From: Marinobacterium jannaschii DSM 6295
GTDB lineage: Bacteria > Pseudomonadota > Gammaproteobacteria > Pseudomonadales > Balneatricaceae
Direction: 5' to 3'
DNA: 64,000 nt
NCBI RefSeq assembly: GCF_000620085.1
Contig: NZ_KK211067.1
Span: 46,226 to 110,225, forward strand
Shown: piece by piece, positions 17,373 through 26,018 of the stretch
How positions within the stretch are numbered: position 1 is the first letter of the stretch
Layout of the letters: each line of letters opens with the position of its first letter
Notes under the pieces: generated by a model
Told to the model about the DNA's origin: nothing
The model's database searches: none
Seen by the model: the letters and a program-made list of their open reading frames with translations, nothing else
Program-made: the position numbers and the translations under genes

Positions 17373-18351
17373 CAGCAGAAGCGCTACTGCTGCCGCCGGT
17401 TGTTGCTGCTGCAGACTCCTGCGGCAGGCGGATTTCAAAGCGGGTGCCCTTACCAGGCACTGATTTCAGGCTGATCGTGCCGCCATGTTCTTCGATAATG
17501 CCATGTACCACGGCCAGCCCCATGCCGGTGCCTTTACCGGGTGGTTTGGTGGTGAAGAACGGCGTGAAGATGTCCTTCTGTATCTCCTCTGGTATACCGG
17601 CACCGGTATCGCTGATGGTTACCACCACCTGATCTTTTTCAGCGAAGCACTTGATTGCGATCATGCCGGCACCGTCGATCGCCTGCTCGGCATTAATAAT
17701 CAGGTTCATAAAGACCTGATTGATCTCATTACTGTTGCAGATCACCGCTGGAATAGGCTGCAGGTCCAGTTTCAACTGGATGTTTTCACCAAAACGGCTG
17801 TTAATCAGTTTCAGGGTGCTGCGTATGCCCTCGGTAAGATCCGTTTCCACACGGTCGCTTTGCTGGGTGCGTGAGAAGCTGCGCAGGTTCGTGACGATCT
17901 CCTTAACCCGGTTCGCTCCATCCGCAGTTTCATTCAGCAGGCTGGGGATATCCTCAATCAGATATTCAAAATCCTCCCGCTCGGCCAGCTCTTGCAAGAC
18001 CTTGATATGGGGGGCGGGAAGCTTTTTCTCATCAACCCATTTGTAGATCAGTTTCTGTAACCGGAGATAGGCGGCGATATATTCCTGCAGCGTTTTGATA
18101 TTGCTTACGACGAACGCCAGCGGGTTATTGACTTCATGCGCCATTCCGGCCGAAAGGGTACCCAGGGTGGCCATCTTTTCATTTTTTAGCATCAGCGCCT
18201 GCTGCGCTTTAAGCTGCTCATAGCTGGCTTCAAGCTCGCGGTTTTTCAGGTACAACTCGCGGCTTTTATCCTCAAGCAGCTGCTCTGCTTCCCGGCGGGC
18301 ATGCTTCTCTCTTTGATAGGCGGTTTTGAAAGGATTGTTTTCTTCGCTCAT
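17362..18351 (-). CDS. H-NOX-associated sensor histidine kinase (HnoK-like)
   Basis: 329 residues, soluble. An N-terminal coiled coil (about 10-58) leads to the H-box with His72 (SAGMAHEVNNPL), then an N-box (NLIINAEQA), G1 (DTGAGIP) and G2 (GKGTGMGLAV). There is no input domain or membrane segment, so the signal must come from a partner. Its ATG overlaps the stop of the H-NOX gene by four bases, which names the partner: NO-bound H-NOX typically inhibits the kinase. No receiver gene is adjacent; the target response regulator must lie elsewhere. The C-terminus ends in a low-complexity A/S/T/G tail. Confidence 0.88.
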   Translation of the reverse strand: MSEENNPFKTAYQREKHARREAEQLLEDKSRELYLKNRELEASYEQLKAQQALMLKNEKMATLGTLSAGMAHEVNNPLAFVVSNIKTLQEYIAAYLRLQKLIYKWVDEKKLPAPHIKVLQELAEREDFEYLIEDIPSLLNETADGANRVKEIVTNLRSFSRTQQSDRVETDLTEGIRSTLKLINSRFGENIQLKLDLQPIPAVICNSNEINQVFMNLIINAEQAIDGAGMIAIKCFAEKDQVVVTISDTGAGIPEEIQKDIFTPFFTTKPPGKGTGMGLAVVHGIIEEHGGTISLKSVPGKGTRFEIRLPQESAAATTGGSSSASAVSA

Positions 18352-18890
18352 ATAGCCGTCTCGATCTCGAGTTCGCAGTGGTCAGCTCCATGATGCAGGC
18401 ATACCGGATGTTTCAGCTCAATCTGGCTGCCGTAGTGCTCTGCAGCGCCCATAATAAGTCCCTCCGCCAGGAAACACAGCTTGCGTTCGGAGTGGTAGTG
18501 CATAATCAGCTTTCCGGGCGCGGGTTCGCTGTATTTAAACTCTGGCAGGTGGGGAGAGGTATAGAGCTTTTCTACTTCAACGTGGATCACCGAGTCGACG
18601 CTTTTCAGAAAGCGGATCAGGTCAGGCTGTTGCTGAACGAAAATAGGGTATCGGCTGGCCAGCTGTCCGAACATGAACTTTCCAAATGCCCGGATTGCAT
18701 CTTCCCGCGGGATCTGGAGCTTTTCACATACGGCCCCGACCAATGCAAACAGTTCCTCGTCGGAATAGCTCTGGGCCGCCGTATAGGCGCCTTTGGATGG
18801 GGATACTTCTTCTACAATATCATTCCAGACCTCAAGGCCTGCTGTTTCTTCAACCATATCGGCCAGTATGTTAAAAACCACGCCCTTCAT
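18348..18890 (-). CDS. H-NOX heme nitric oxide sensor
   Basis: 180 residues of the H-NOX/HNOB family. MKGVVFNILADMVEE is the typical N-terminus; the proximal heme ligand is His103 (SVIHVEVEKLY), and the YxSxR motif that holds the heme propionates is Y132-S134-R136 (HYHSER). All key residues are present, so heme binding is expected. Two late cysteines and two histidines (VCLHHGADHCE) resemble the zinc or redox site seen in some bacterial H-NOX. The gene is coupled to the histidine kinase downstream. Bacterial H-NOX/kinase pairs usually control c-di-GMP, biofilm or motility in response to NO. Confidence 0.93.
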   Translation of the reverse strand: MKGVVFNILADMVEETAGLEVWNDIVEEVSPSKGAYTAAQSYSDEELFALVGAVCEKLQIPREDAIRAFGKFMFGQLASRYPIFVQQQPDLIRFLKSVDSVIHVEVEKLYTSPHLPEFKYSEPAPGKLIMHYHSERKLCFLAEGLIMGAAEHYGSQIELKHPVCLHHGADHCELEIETAI

Positions 18891-19088
18891 TTCCGTTCTC
18901 CCTTGCGTAATCCTGTCTAGCAGCTTAGCTCATCACTTTAGGACTGTAACCACAGAAGGCGGGAGTTTTATTGCAGGATTTGATGCATCCTGTGGCATTA
19001 TTAGAGAATCTGAAAACCGGGGTCGGGCTGGTGTAAAGCCTGTTAAGCCTCGGAGACGGGTGACTTTTAAGGATGCTGTGCACCATGA

Positions 19089-19808
19089 ATGCGAGGTTTT
19101 CTCTTGGCAGGTACCACTGAATTGCCAGGCTGGCTGCTGGTTTCGGGGCTGACAATTAATGTCCTGATCGTTATCTATCTGATTGTGTTGCTGCGCCACA
19201 ATCGCGTTATCAGCGCACTGATCAAGCAGCGGGAGTCCGAGATTGCCGATGCCAGGGCGATGCTGGAAAAGGTATCCTCCGAAGATAAACTGACCGGTCT
19301 GGCAAACCGCACGACACTGGAACAGCGTCTGCAGGTGGAGTGCCGTCGTGCTCAGCGGGAGTTCAGTCCACTGACTCTGGCGGTGATCGATCTGGATAAC
19401 CTTAAGGGCTATAACGACCGCTTTGGCTACGAAGCCGGTGATGAGTGCCTGCAGCAGGTTGCGGCGCTGTTAAAACAAAAAGTATCCCGGCCGGGAGATC
19501 TGGTGGCACGGCTGGCGAGTGATCAGTTTGCCCTGTTGCTACCAAGTACCAATGAACATTCACGTCACTTTGCGGATGGCCTGAGACAGGCGATCGAGGC
19601 TCTGGCGATTACTCATGCCGATGCTCCGTCCGGTGTAATGACCAGCAGTCTGGGGATTGTGACTTTGCAGCCATCTGCTGACCTTCTACCCGAACGCGCA
19701 CTGGATATGGCGTTGCAACAATTGCAGCGGGCAAAGTCGCTGGGTGGAAATCGTGCCGAGTACTTTGCCGAGCGCAGTGATGAACCGCCGGTGACTCTGA
19801 GTTATTAA
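19089..19808 (+). CDS. Membrane-anchored degenerate GGDEF-domain protein
   Basis: About 239 residues: one N-terminal membrane helix (about 13-36), a short coiled coil, then a GGDEF domain (about 65-225). The substrate-side DKLTGLANR and DLDNLKGYND motifs remain, but the active-site motif is SDQF instead of GGDEF, so cyclase activity is unlikely. It may bind c-di-GMP or GTP, or act as a partner. The start is uncertain: AAGGA (19069-19073) is 15 bases before ATG 19089. It is divergent from the H-NOX pair. Confidence 0.78.
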   Translation: MRGFLLAGTTELPGWLLVSGLTINVLIVIYLIVLLRHNRVISALIKQRESEIADARAMLEKVSSEDKLTGLANRTTLEQRLQVECRRAQREFSPLTLAVIDLDNLKGYNDRFGYEAGDECLQQVAALLKQKVSRPGDLVARLASDQFALLLPSTNEHSRHFADGLRQAIEALAITHADAPSGVMTSSLGIVTLQPSADLLPERALDMALQQLQRAKSLGGNRAEYFAERSDEPPVTLSY

Positions 19809-19888
19809 TAATCTGGCTGCCAGACCCTGTTCTGGCGGCTGCTAAGCCCGGTCTGCATAGCTTCGCTACAGCCTTTCTGGTTCATTCT

Positions 19889-21985
19889 ATGTCCGATCTT
19901 CTTTCCCTTTATAGACAAATGCTTGTACAGGCCGAAACCGCAGGGCATCGGGCTGTATTGCGGTTGCATGGTTCACGTGAATGGTGCCGGCAACAGGCCC
20001 GGCTGATCACTGATGAGGCCAGTCAGCCGCGTTGGTTAGGGATAGATGCGGGGGGCTCGCCCGAGTCCGCAATAGACCCTGCCCGGGCGCACCGTTTTCT
20101 GGGGACAGAGACGGATTGCCTGGTAGTTGATTGCTGGGCAGGCTTTAACCCCAATGCGTTTGGCCAGCTGAGCGGCACGCTGCGTGGTGGCGGTATTCTG
20201 ATACTTCTGACGCCGCCGCTGGAGCAGTGGCCTTTATTTAATGATCCGGAGTTATCTGCAATTGCGGTCGAACCCTACCGGCCAGATGACGTAGGCCGGC
20301 GCTTTATCCGTCGCCTGGCGGAGGCGATGAAGGTTAGTGGATTCGTCTGTTGGCAGGAAGGTGGAGCACTGCCCGGGCTGGCCGCAACAAGCAGCCGCAA
20401 TATGATGCGGGCGGCTGAGCCGAGCGCTGATCTGGCGTGGCACTGCAGGACTGCAGACCAGCAGATGGCGGTTGAGGCGATCCTGAAAGCGGTCAGGCGC
20501 GGGCGCCGTCCACTGGTACTGACTGCAGATCGCGGGCGCGGTAAGTCAGCCGCACTGGGGATTGCGGCGGCTGAACTGATCCGGCAGGGGCGCAGGATCA
20601 TCGTCACCGCGCCGGGCCGGGAAGCGGTAGAAGAAGTGTTTCGTTTCTCCGCCGGGGCAACGGATCCTGGCGGTCAGTCCGACTGCCTGCGCTTTATGGA
20701 GCCTGATCTGGCGCTGCAGCAAACTGCGGAAGGCGTGGTGTTGTTGGTAGATGAAGCGGCGGCGATTCCTGCACCGGTGCTGCTGCGCCTGCTGCAGCAC
20801 TACAGCCGTTGTATCTTTGCCTCCACCATCCACGGCTATGAAGGGACCGGGCGCGGCTTTGCTGTGCGCTTTATGCGCCAGCTTGAACAGCTGGCACCCG
20901 GTTGGCAGCAGGTTAGAATGGAACAACCGGTGCGTTGGGCTGAGGGGGACCCCCTTGAGGCTTTTACCTTTAGGGCATTGATGCTGGATGCCGAAGCAGA
21001 TGAGGCGCTGTCTGATCTGTCGGTTTCCATTACCAGAGCGGATCGGGATCGACTGGCCGCGGACGAGCCGTTGCTACGACAGTTGTTCGGCCTGCTGGTA
21101 CAGGCCCATTACAGAACTACGCCGGGCGATCTGCGAATCCTGCTGGATAGCCCTAACCTGCATATCTGGCTGGCACAGAACAGTCAACAACAGGTACTGG
21201 GCGTACTGCTGGTGGCCGAAGAGGGACCGGTGGATCGCAGCCTGGCAGAAGCGATCTGGCAGGGTAAGCGTCGTCCGACCGGCCACCTGTTGCCACAAAC
21301 CCTGATCGCTCAGGAAGGCTGTATTCAGGCAGCTGGCTTCAGGGCTGGCCGGATTATGCGTATTGCCGTGCACCCGCAGATGCAGCGTCAGGGGTTGGGG
21401 TCAGAGATGCTCCTGCGGCTAAAACAGGATGCTCAGCAGATGGGCTGGGACTACCTTGGCTCCAGCTTTGCCGCCAGTCCTGACCTGATACCATTCTGGC
21501 AACAAAATCGCTTTGTCCCGGTACGACTGGGCCAGACACGGGACCTTGTCAGTGGCTGTCATGCAGCGCTGGTTTTGCAGGGATTATCTGAACCCTTTCT
21601 GCGCCTGCAGGCAGAGCTTGGGCGGCGTTTCCAGCAGCAGTTACCGCTGTTACTCACCAGTGTCTACACTGAACTGGAACCGGCGCTGGTGATTCAGCTG
21701 ATACAGCACCCTGATCCATACTGGCAGTTGTCCGATCAGGATCGGCTCGATCTGCAGGCCTTTGCCTGGCATAACCGCATGCTGGAAAGTTGTCTGGTGC
21801 CTTTACAAAAACTCTTGCTGCAGTTTGCCCGGGAAGATCAGGGCCAGGCTCTGACACAACAGCAACAATGGCTGATCCGTCTGGTGCTGCAGCAACAGGA
21901 TCAGCAGCAGGTGTTTCCGGGACAGGGACGCAAAGCGGTGATGCGGCAGCTTCGCGAGGGAGTGAAATCCCTGCTGATTGAGTGA
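19889..21985 (+). CDS. tmcA: tRNA(Met) cytidine acetyltransferase
   Basis: 698 residues. TmcA makes N4-acetylcytidine at the wobble base of elongator tRNA-Met using acetyl-CoA and ATP/GTP. Domains: N-terminal DUF1726-like (about 20-130), RecA-like helicase with Walker A DRGRGKS (214-220) and Walker B VDEAAA (about 287), a GNAT acetyltransferase (about 390-530, with [15 protein letters not shown]) and a C-terminal tRNA-binding part. ATG 19889 gives the expected start. An initiator, not elongator, tRNA-Met follows downstream. Confidence 0.94.
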   Translation: MSDLLSLYRQMLVQAETAGHRAVLRLHGSREWCRQQARLITDEASQPRWLGIDAGGSPESAIDPARAHRFLGTETDCLVVDCWAGFNPNAFGQLSGTLRGGGILILLTPPLEQWPLFNDPELSAIAVEPYRPDDVGRRFIRRLAEAMKVSGFVCWQEGGALPGLAATSSRNMMRAAEPSADLAWHCRTADQQMAVEAILKAVRRGRRPLVLTADRGRGKSAALGIAAAELIRQGRRIIVTAPGREAVEEVFRFSAGATDPGGQSDCLRFMEPDLALQQTAEGVVLLVDEAAAIPAPVLLRLLQHYSRCIFASTIHGYEGTGRGFAVRFMRQLEQLAPGWQQVRMEQPVRWAEGDPLEAFTFRALMLDAEADEALSDLSVSITRADRDRLAADEPLLRQLFGLLVQAHYRTTPGDLRILLDSPNLHIWLAQNSQQQVLGVLLVAEEGPVDRSLAEAIWQGKRRPTGHLLPQTLIAQEGCIQAAGFRAGRIMRIAVHPQMQRQGLGSEMLLRLKQDAQQMGWDYLGSSFAASPDLIPFWQQNRFVPVRLGQTRDLVSGCHAALVLQGLSEPFLRLQAELGRRFQQQLPLLLTSVYTELEPALVIQLIQHPDPYWQLSDQDRLDLQAFAWHNRMLESCLVPLQKLLLQFAREDQGQALTQQQQWLIRLVLQQQDQQQVFPGQGRKAVMRQLREGVKSLLIE

Positions 21986-22063
21986 TTTATAGCCAGGGTT
22001 GATCGTTTTCACGGCGATATTGATAAAAATTAAAAGAAAATGACACTTTCTTGAATTTATCGC

Positions 22064-22090
22064 TTGCGCTGTGTGGGAGCCGTCTATAGT
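22064..22090 (+). promoter_or_regulatory. Promoter of the initiator tRNA
   Basis: TTGCGC (22064-22069) and TATAGT (22085-22090), 15 bases apart, with a GC-rich stretch (CGCCCC) just after. The -10 ends 17 bases before the mature tRNA. Confidence 0.6.
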
Positions 22091-22106
22091 ATACGCCCCA
22101 CGTTGA

Positions 22107-22183
<77 letters not shown>

Positions 22184-22197
22184 ACGTAAGAATTCAG

Positions 22198-22231
22198 AAA
22201 GGCAACCTATCAGGTTGCCTTTCGTCGTTTT
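22198..22231 (+). terminator. Terminator after tRNA-fMet
   Basis: AAAGGCAACCT (22198-22208) pairs perfectly with AGGTTGCCTTT (22212-22222) over a 3-base loop; TTTT follows shortly after (22228-22231). Confidence 0.85.
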
Positions 22232-22352
22232 AGGGCCTGAGAAAACAGGCGTCGGGCTCGATTCTCCATAAAAGCCGGGAAGGCCATCAGTTCAAATGTG
22301 GCCCCCGCTACCAACGTAAAAGTTAAGAGCTTCAAGCTTTTAGCAACAAGAG

Positions 22353-22375
22353 ACCAGCTCAGAGCTGGTTTTTTT
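22353..22375 (+). terminator. Terminator in the decayed tRNA array, first copy
   Basis: ACCAGCT (22353-22359), loop CAG, AGCTGGT (22363-22369), then a run of T's to 22375. Confidence 0.75.
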
Positions 22376-22555
22376 GTGCCTGAGATTTGGGCGGAATATT
22401 GCGTAGGCGCTGAGCAAGAAGGCTTGTCAGGCTCGGCTCTTTTGAAAAGCAGGGAAGGTCGTTAGCTCAAATCTGGCTCCGCTACCTAAGAGGCAGCTGC
22501 AAGCTTTCAGCTTAAAGCTACATACTGCTCCTATAGCTACCCGCTAGCACTAAGA

Positions 22556-22578
22556 AACCAGCTCAGAGCTGGTTTTTT
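22556..22578 (+). terminator. Terminator in the decayed tRNA array, second copy
   Basis: AACCAGCT (22556-22563), loop CAG, AGCTGGTT (22567-22574), then T's to 22578. It is nearly identical to the hairpin 204 bases upstream and shares its 3' flank (TGAxATTTGGG), showing a tandem duplication. Confidence 0.75.
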
Positions 22579-22691
22579 GTGTCTGAAATTTGGGACGGAA
22601 TTTCGAGTAGGTATCGAGGAAGAAGGGGCATCGGACTCGATTCTGCCTGAGAATAGATATTAGCTTTCAGTTATTAAGTAGCAAGCTATCC

Positions 22692-22726
22692 GTAGCTCGT
22701 AGCTCGTAGCTCGTAGCTCGTAGCTC
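22692..22726 (+). repeat. Heptameric tandem repeat (GTAGCTC)5
   Basis: Five perfect GTAGCTC units with period 7. The unit is the exact reverse complement of the ten-unit array at 37696-37765. It sits in the intergenic stretch between the tRNA array and the liv operon terminator. Confidence 0.95.
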
Positions 22727-22740
22727 GCGTGCAGCGTGAT

Positions 22741-22775
22741 AAAAAGGCCCCGCAGGTTAAACCTGAAGGGCCTTT
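22741..22775 (-). terminator. Terminator of the liv operon
   Basis: On the minus strand AAAGGCCC (22775-22768) pairs with GGGCCTTT (22750-22743), with an inner CAGGTT/AACCTG stem, followed by T's (plus-strand A-run 22741-22745). It lies about 33 bases after the livM stop. Confidence 0.85.
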
Positions 22776-22807
22776 GGTCTTGCTCGCCTTGCTTAGGCAA
22801 ACTTGTC

Positions 22808-23731
22808 TCAGAAGTTCTTTTTCAGCAGCTTGTGGAATTCGCCAACGATGCCGTTGCGGAAGGCCAGTACACAGACTACGAAGATCAAACCCATGATGAT
22901 GTGGATATAGTTGCCCAGCTCGCCACCGGAAAGGTAGTTCTGGATACCGACCACGGATGCCGCGCCGACGATCGGGCCGAAGATGGTGCCCATGCCGCCC
23001 AGCAGGGTCATCAGTACCACTTCGCCGGACATATGCCAGTGAACGTCATTGAGGGATGCCAGCTGGAAGACCAGAGTCTTGGTGGAGCCCGCCATGCCCG
23101 CCAGCGCAGCGGAGATAACAAAGGCAGCCCATTTGTAGTCATTGACGTTATAGCCCAGAGAGATAGCGCGTGGCTCGTTCTCACGGATCGCTTTCAGGAT
23201 CTGGCCGAACGGGGAGTGGATGGTGCGGTTCACCAGCCAGAAGCCGAACAGGAAGATCGCGAAGACGAAGTAGTACATGTTCATGTTATCGCTCAGGTCG
23301 ATAAAGCCGAACAACTCGCCGCGCGGCACGCCCTGCAGGCCATCCTCACCGCCGGTAAATGGTGCCTGCAGATAGACGAAGAACATCAGCTGTGCCAGTG
23401 CCAGGGTAACCATGGCGAAGTAGATGCCTTCACGTTTTACTGCCAGCTTGCCGTAGACCGCCCCCAGTGCGGCTGCACAGAGAGTGCCCGCAAGAATGCT
23501 GATCTCCGGTGTCAGGCCGGTGGTCGACATCAGGTAGCCGGTGATATAACCGCCGGTACCCAGGAACACGGCGTGACCGAATGAGAGTAGGCCGACAAAG
23601 CCGAGCAGCAGGTTAAAGGCACAGGCGAACAGGGCAAAGCAGAGTACCTTCATCAGGAACACGGGGTACAGTGCCAGAGGTGCCAGCAGCCCCAGAACAA
23701 CCAGGGCAATCATGGATTTATTCAGTTGCAT
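22808..23731 (-). CDS. livM: Branched-chain amino acid-type ABC transporter permease LivM
   Basis: 307 residues, about nine membrane segments, with the family cytoplasmic-loop signature (RTIHSPFGQILKAIRENEPRA) and the ending LLGGMGTIFGPIVGA. It forms the inner-membrane channel with LivH. Last gene of livG-F-K-H-M as transcribed; the gap to livH is 11 bases. The exact substrate cannot be read from the permease. Confidence 0.92.
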   Translation of the reverse strand: MQLNKSMIALVVLGLLAPLALYPVFLMKVLCFALFACAFNLLLGFVGLLSFGHAVFLGTGGYITGYLMSTTGLTPEISILAGTLCAAALGAVYGKLAVKREGIYFAMVTLALAQLMFFVYLQAPFTGGEDGLQGVPRGELFGFIDLSDNMNMYYFVFAIFLFGFWLVNRTIHSPFGQILKAIRENEPRAISLGYNVNDYKWAAFVISAALAGMAGSTKTLVFQLASLNDVHWHMSGEVVLMTLLGGMGTIFGPIVGAASVVGIQNYLSGGELGNYIHIIMGLIFVVCVLAFRNGIVGEFHKLLKKNF

Positions 23732-23742
23732 GGTGATACTCC

Positions 23743-24630
23743 TCAGGCTTCTTTGCCGAACAGGCCGGCAGGCTTGGTCAGCAGCACGATTACCATCACC
23801 AGGAAGATTATGGTGGTGGAGGCTTCGGGATAGAAGTATTTAGTCAGGCCTTCTACCACGCCCATGCCCAGTCCGGTCAGGATAGCGCCGCCGATGGATC
23901 CCATACCGCCGATAACGACGATGGCAAATACCACGATCAGCATATTACTGCCCATTTCGGGCGAGACCGAGTAGACCGGTGCGGCCATTACACCGGCGAA
24001 GCCCGCCAGGCCAACACCGAAGCCGAAGGTCAGGGTAACAATCAATGGAACGTTGATACCGAATGCCTGCATCAGCTGCGGATTTTCGGTGCCGGCACGC
24101 AGGTAGGCGCCCAGCTTGGTTTTTTCGATCATGTACCAGGTGCTTACGCAGACGACCAGTGAGGCGATGATGATCCATGCACGGTAGTTAGGCAGGTACA
24201 TAAATGGCAGGCGGCTACCGCCCTTAAGCTCTTCCGGGATGTTATAAGGCATACCGGATGAACCGAACATATGAGTAAACAGGCCCTGCAGGATCAGTGC
24301 GACACCGAAGGTCAGCAGCAGACTGTAGAGGTGGTCTTCGTTGGCGATCGGACGCAGCAGATAGCGTTCCATCAGGATGCCGATAGCACCGACGGCCAGC
24401 GGTACGACAATTAATGCCGCCCAGTAGTTGATACCGAGGTATTGCAGGGCAAGCCAGGCAGCAAAAGCGCCCAGCATATACATGGCGCCCTGAGCGAAGT
24501 TAATGATTTTAAGCAGACCAAAGATAATCGCCAGCCCGAGACTGAGCAGCGCATAGAAAGAGCCGTTGATCAGTCCGACCAGCAGCTGGCCGAAGAGGCC
24601 AAAGAGGTTTATTCCGAGAAATGTCGCCAT
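23743..24630 (-). CDS. livH: Branched-chain amino acid-type ABC transporter permease LivH
   Basis: 295 residues, about eight membrane segments. Typical LivH features are GLINGSFYALLSLGLAIIFG near the N-terminus, the EKTKLGAYLRAGTENPQLMQAFGIN loop and GGMGSIGGA. Partner of LivM. It follows the binding-protein gene after a 120-base gap with a strong hairpin. Confidence 0.92.
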   Translation of the reverse strand: MATFLGINLFGLFGQLLVGLINGSFYALLSLGLAIIFGLLKIINFAQGAMYMLGAFAAWLALQYLGINYWAALIVVPLAVGAIGILMERYLLRPIANEDHLYSLLLTFGVALILQGLFTHMFGSSGMPYNIPEELKGGSRLPFMYLPNYRAWIIIASLVVCVSTWYMIEKTKLGAYLRAGTENPQLMQAFGINVPLIVTLTFGFGVGLAGFAGVMAAPVYSVSPEMGSNMLIVVFAIVVIGGMGSIGGAILTGLGMGVVEGLTKYFYPEASTTIIFLVMVIVLLTKPAGLFGKEA

Positions 24631-24702
24631 GACTCTGCACCTTGAAGCGGAAGCCAGCCACCACCCCGTAAACGGTGAGGTGGCTGTAGAATATCCGTCG
24701 CC

Positions 24703-24733
24703 GCCGCCGGGCTCTGTTATCCAGAGCGGCGGC
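24703..24733 (-). other. Intercistronic hairpin between the binding-protein and permease genes
   Basis: GCCGCC and GCTCTG pair with CAGAGC and GGCGGC around TTATC, with a two-base bulge (about 24703-24733). No U-run follows on the minus strand. Inference: such structures after binding-protein genes usually protect upstream mRNA, giving more binding protein than permease. Confidence 0.55.
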
Positions 24734-24750
24734 CAGCGGATTCTTTATTG

Positions 24751-25959
24751 TTATTTGAAGTTACACTGGGCCAGCATTGCGCCGAACGCTTCCTCACCCT
24801 TGATAACTTTCTCAAGTGCGAAGATATCGTTCTCACCCTTACGCTCGTCGGCGTTCTTGATACGTACCTGGTACATATCGTGCACCATACGGCCATCGGC
24901 ACGCAGGGTGGCGTTACGGGCGAAGAAGTCATTTGGCTGGGTCGCTTTCATCTGCTTCATTACAGCATCAGATTCGTCGGTACCGACCGCTTTGACTGCG
25001 TTCAGGTAATGCATAGTGGCGGAGTAAGCGCCTGCCTGGCCCATGGCCGGGATAGCGCCGCCGGTGCGTTCCATAAAGCGCTGGGACCATTTACGGGTCT
25101 CTTCATCGTAATCCCAGTAGAAACCAGTGGTCAGCTTCATGCCGCCGGCGATAGTTGGGTCCAGTGCCTTGGCGTTCGGTGTGAATACCAGCAGACCTGC
25201 GACATCGACCATCTCGGTCAGACCGAATTCAGCAGCAGTTTTCAGCGAGTTGACGAAGTCAGAGCCGGCGTTGGCCAGTGCCACTACGTCCGCGCCGGAG
25301 GACTGTGCCTGCAGTACGTAAGAGGAGAAGTCGGTGGTGCCCAGCGGCGCACGTACCTTGCCGACAACCTCACCGCCATTGTTGGCGATAACGCCGGAAG
25401 CTACTTTCTCCAGGGCGTGACCGAAGGCGTAGTCAGCGGTGATGAAGAACCATTTCTTTTTACCGGCCTGTACCATTGGTTTTACGGTGCCGTTTGCCAG
25501 GGCGACAACGTTATAGGTCCAGTGTGCATTGTACGGAGAGCAGGCCTTAGTGGTGAAGGCGTGGGAAGCTGATGTAGAGATCAGGGCGATCTTCTTGGCA
25601 TCCGTCAGTACCTTGGTAACGGCACCGGTAACCGCTGAGGATACCAGGCCAGTCACAGCGTCAACCTGCTGGCTTTCAACCCACTCGCGGGCTTTGGCAG
25701 AGCCAACGTCCGGTTTGTTCTGGTCATCTGCTGAAACGACTTCGATCGGCTTACCCAGTACAGTGCCACCGAAATCCTCTACCGCCATCTTCACGGCTTC
25801 AACACAGCCTTTACCGCAGATATCTGCATAGACACCGCCCATATCAGCCAGTACACCGATCTTAACCTTGTCGTCAGACAGGCCCGCAGCATTAGCGCCG
25901 GAGGCGGCGATTGCGGTCATCATGGCAGTGGTCAGCAGGGATTTTTTCATCGATTTCAT
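24751..25959 (-). CDS. ABC transporter periplasmic substrate-binding protein (LivK-like, type 1 fold)
   Basis: 402 residues. The signal peptide (MKSMKKSLLTTAMMTAIAAS, cut after ANA near residue 24) is followed by a Peripla_BP_6 type fold. Cysteines near CGKGC and the ending AQCNFK could form disulfides. This long form with KIGVLADMGGVYADI resembles members that carry amides or other carboxylates as well as leucine-type amino acids, so substrate is left open. ATG 25959 has GAGGA eight bases upstream. It is the third gene of the operon. Confidence 0.9.
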   Translation of the reverse strand: MKSMKKSLLTTAMMTAIAASGANAAGLSDDKVKIGVLADMGGVYADICGKGCVEAVKMAVEDFGGTVLGKPIEVVSADDQNKPDVGSAKAREWVESQQVDAVTGLVSSAVTGAVTKVLTDAKKIALISTSASHAFTTKACSPYNAHWTYNVVALANGTVKPMVQAGKKKWFFITADYAFGHALEKVASGVIANNGGEVVGKVRAPLGTTDFSSYVLQAQSSGADVVALANAGSDFVNSLKTAAEFGLTEMVDVAGLLVFTPNAKALDPTIAGGMKLTTGFYWDYDEETRKWSQRFMERTGGAIPAMGQAGAYSATMHYLNAVKAVGTDESDAVMKQMKATQPNDFFARNATLRADGRMVHDMYQVRIKNADERKGENDIFALEKVIKGEEAFGAMLAQCNFK

Positions 25960-26018
25960 CGTTATTGTCCTCAGGAGCTTGTTATTTTTATGCGCTTCGG
26001 TGAGTGATTAGTCCGGGT

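Larger units (their letters stand above)
22250..22660 (+). repeat. Tandem decayed copies of the tRNA-fMet region
   Basis: Three degraded repeats follow the intact tRNA. Copy 2 keeps CGTCGGGCTCG (22250-22260) and a nearly exact T-arm/acceptor/CCA part (22282-22319, three mismatches). Copy 3 keeps GTCAGGCTC (22426-22434) and a T-arm part ending near 22487 with a deleted base. Copy 4 keeps only CATCGGACTCGATTCT (22629-22644). The anticodon loop is destroyed in all three. Copies 2 and 3 are each followed by the same terminator hairpin. None can be a functional tRNA. Confidence 0.8.

Noticed and set aside
24748-25572. 274-codon plus-strand frame opposite the liv binding-protein gene
   Set aside because: Antisense shadow of a gene with clear signal peptide and fold; composition reflects codon bias of the real strand.
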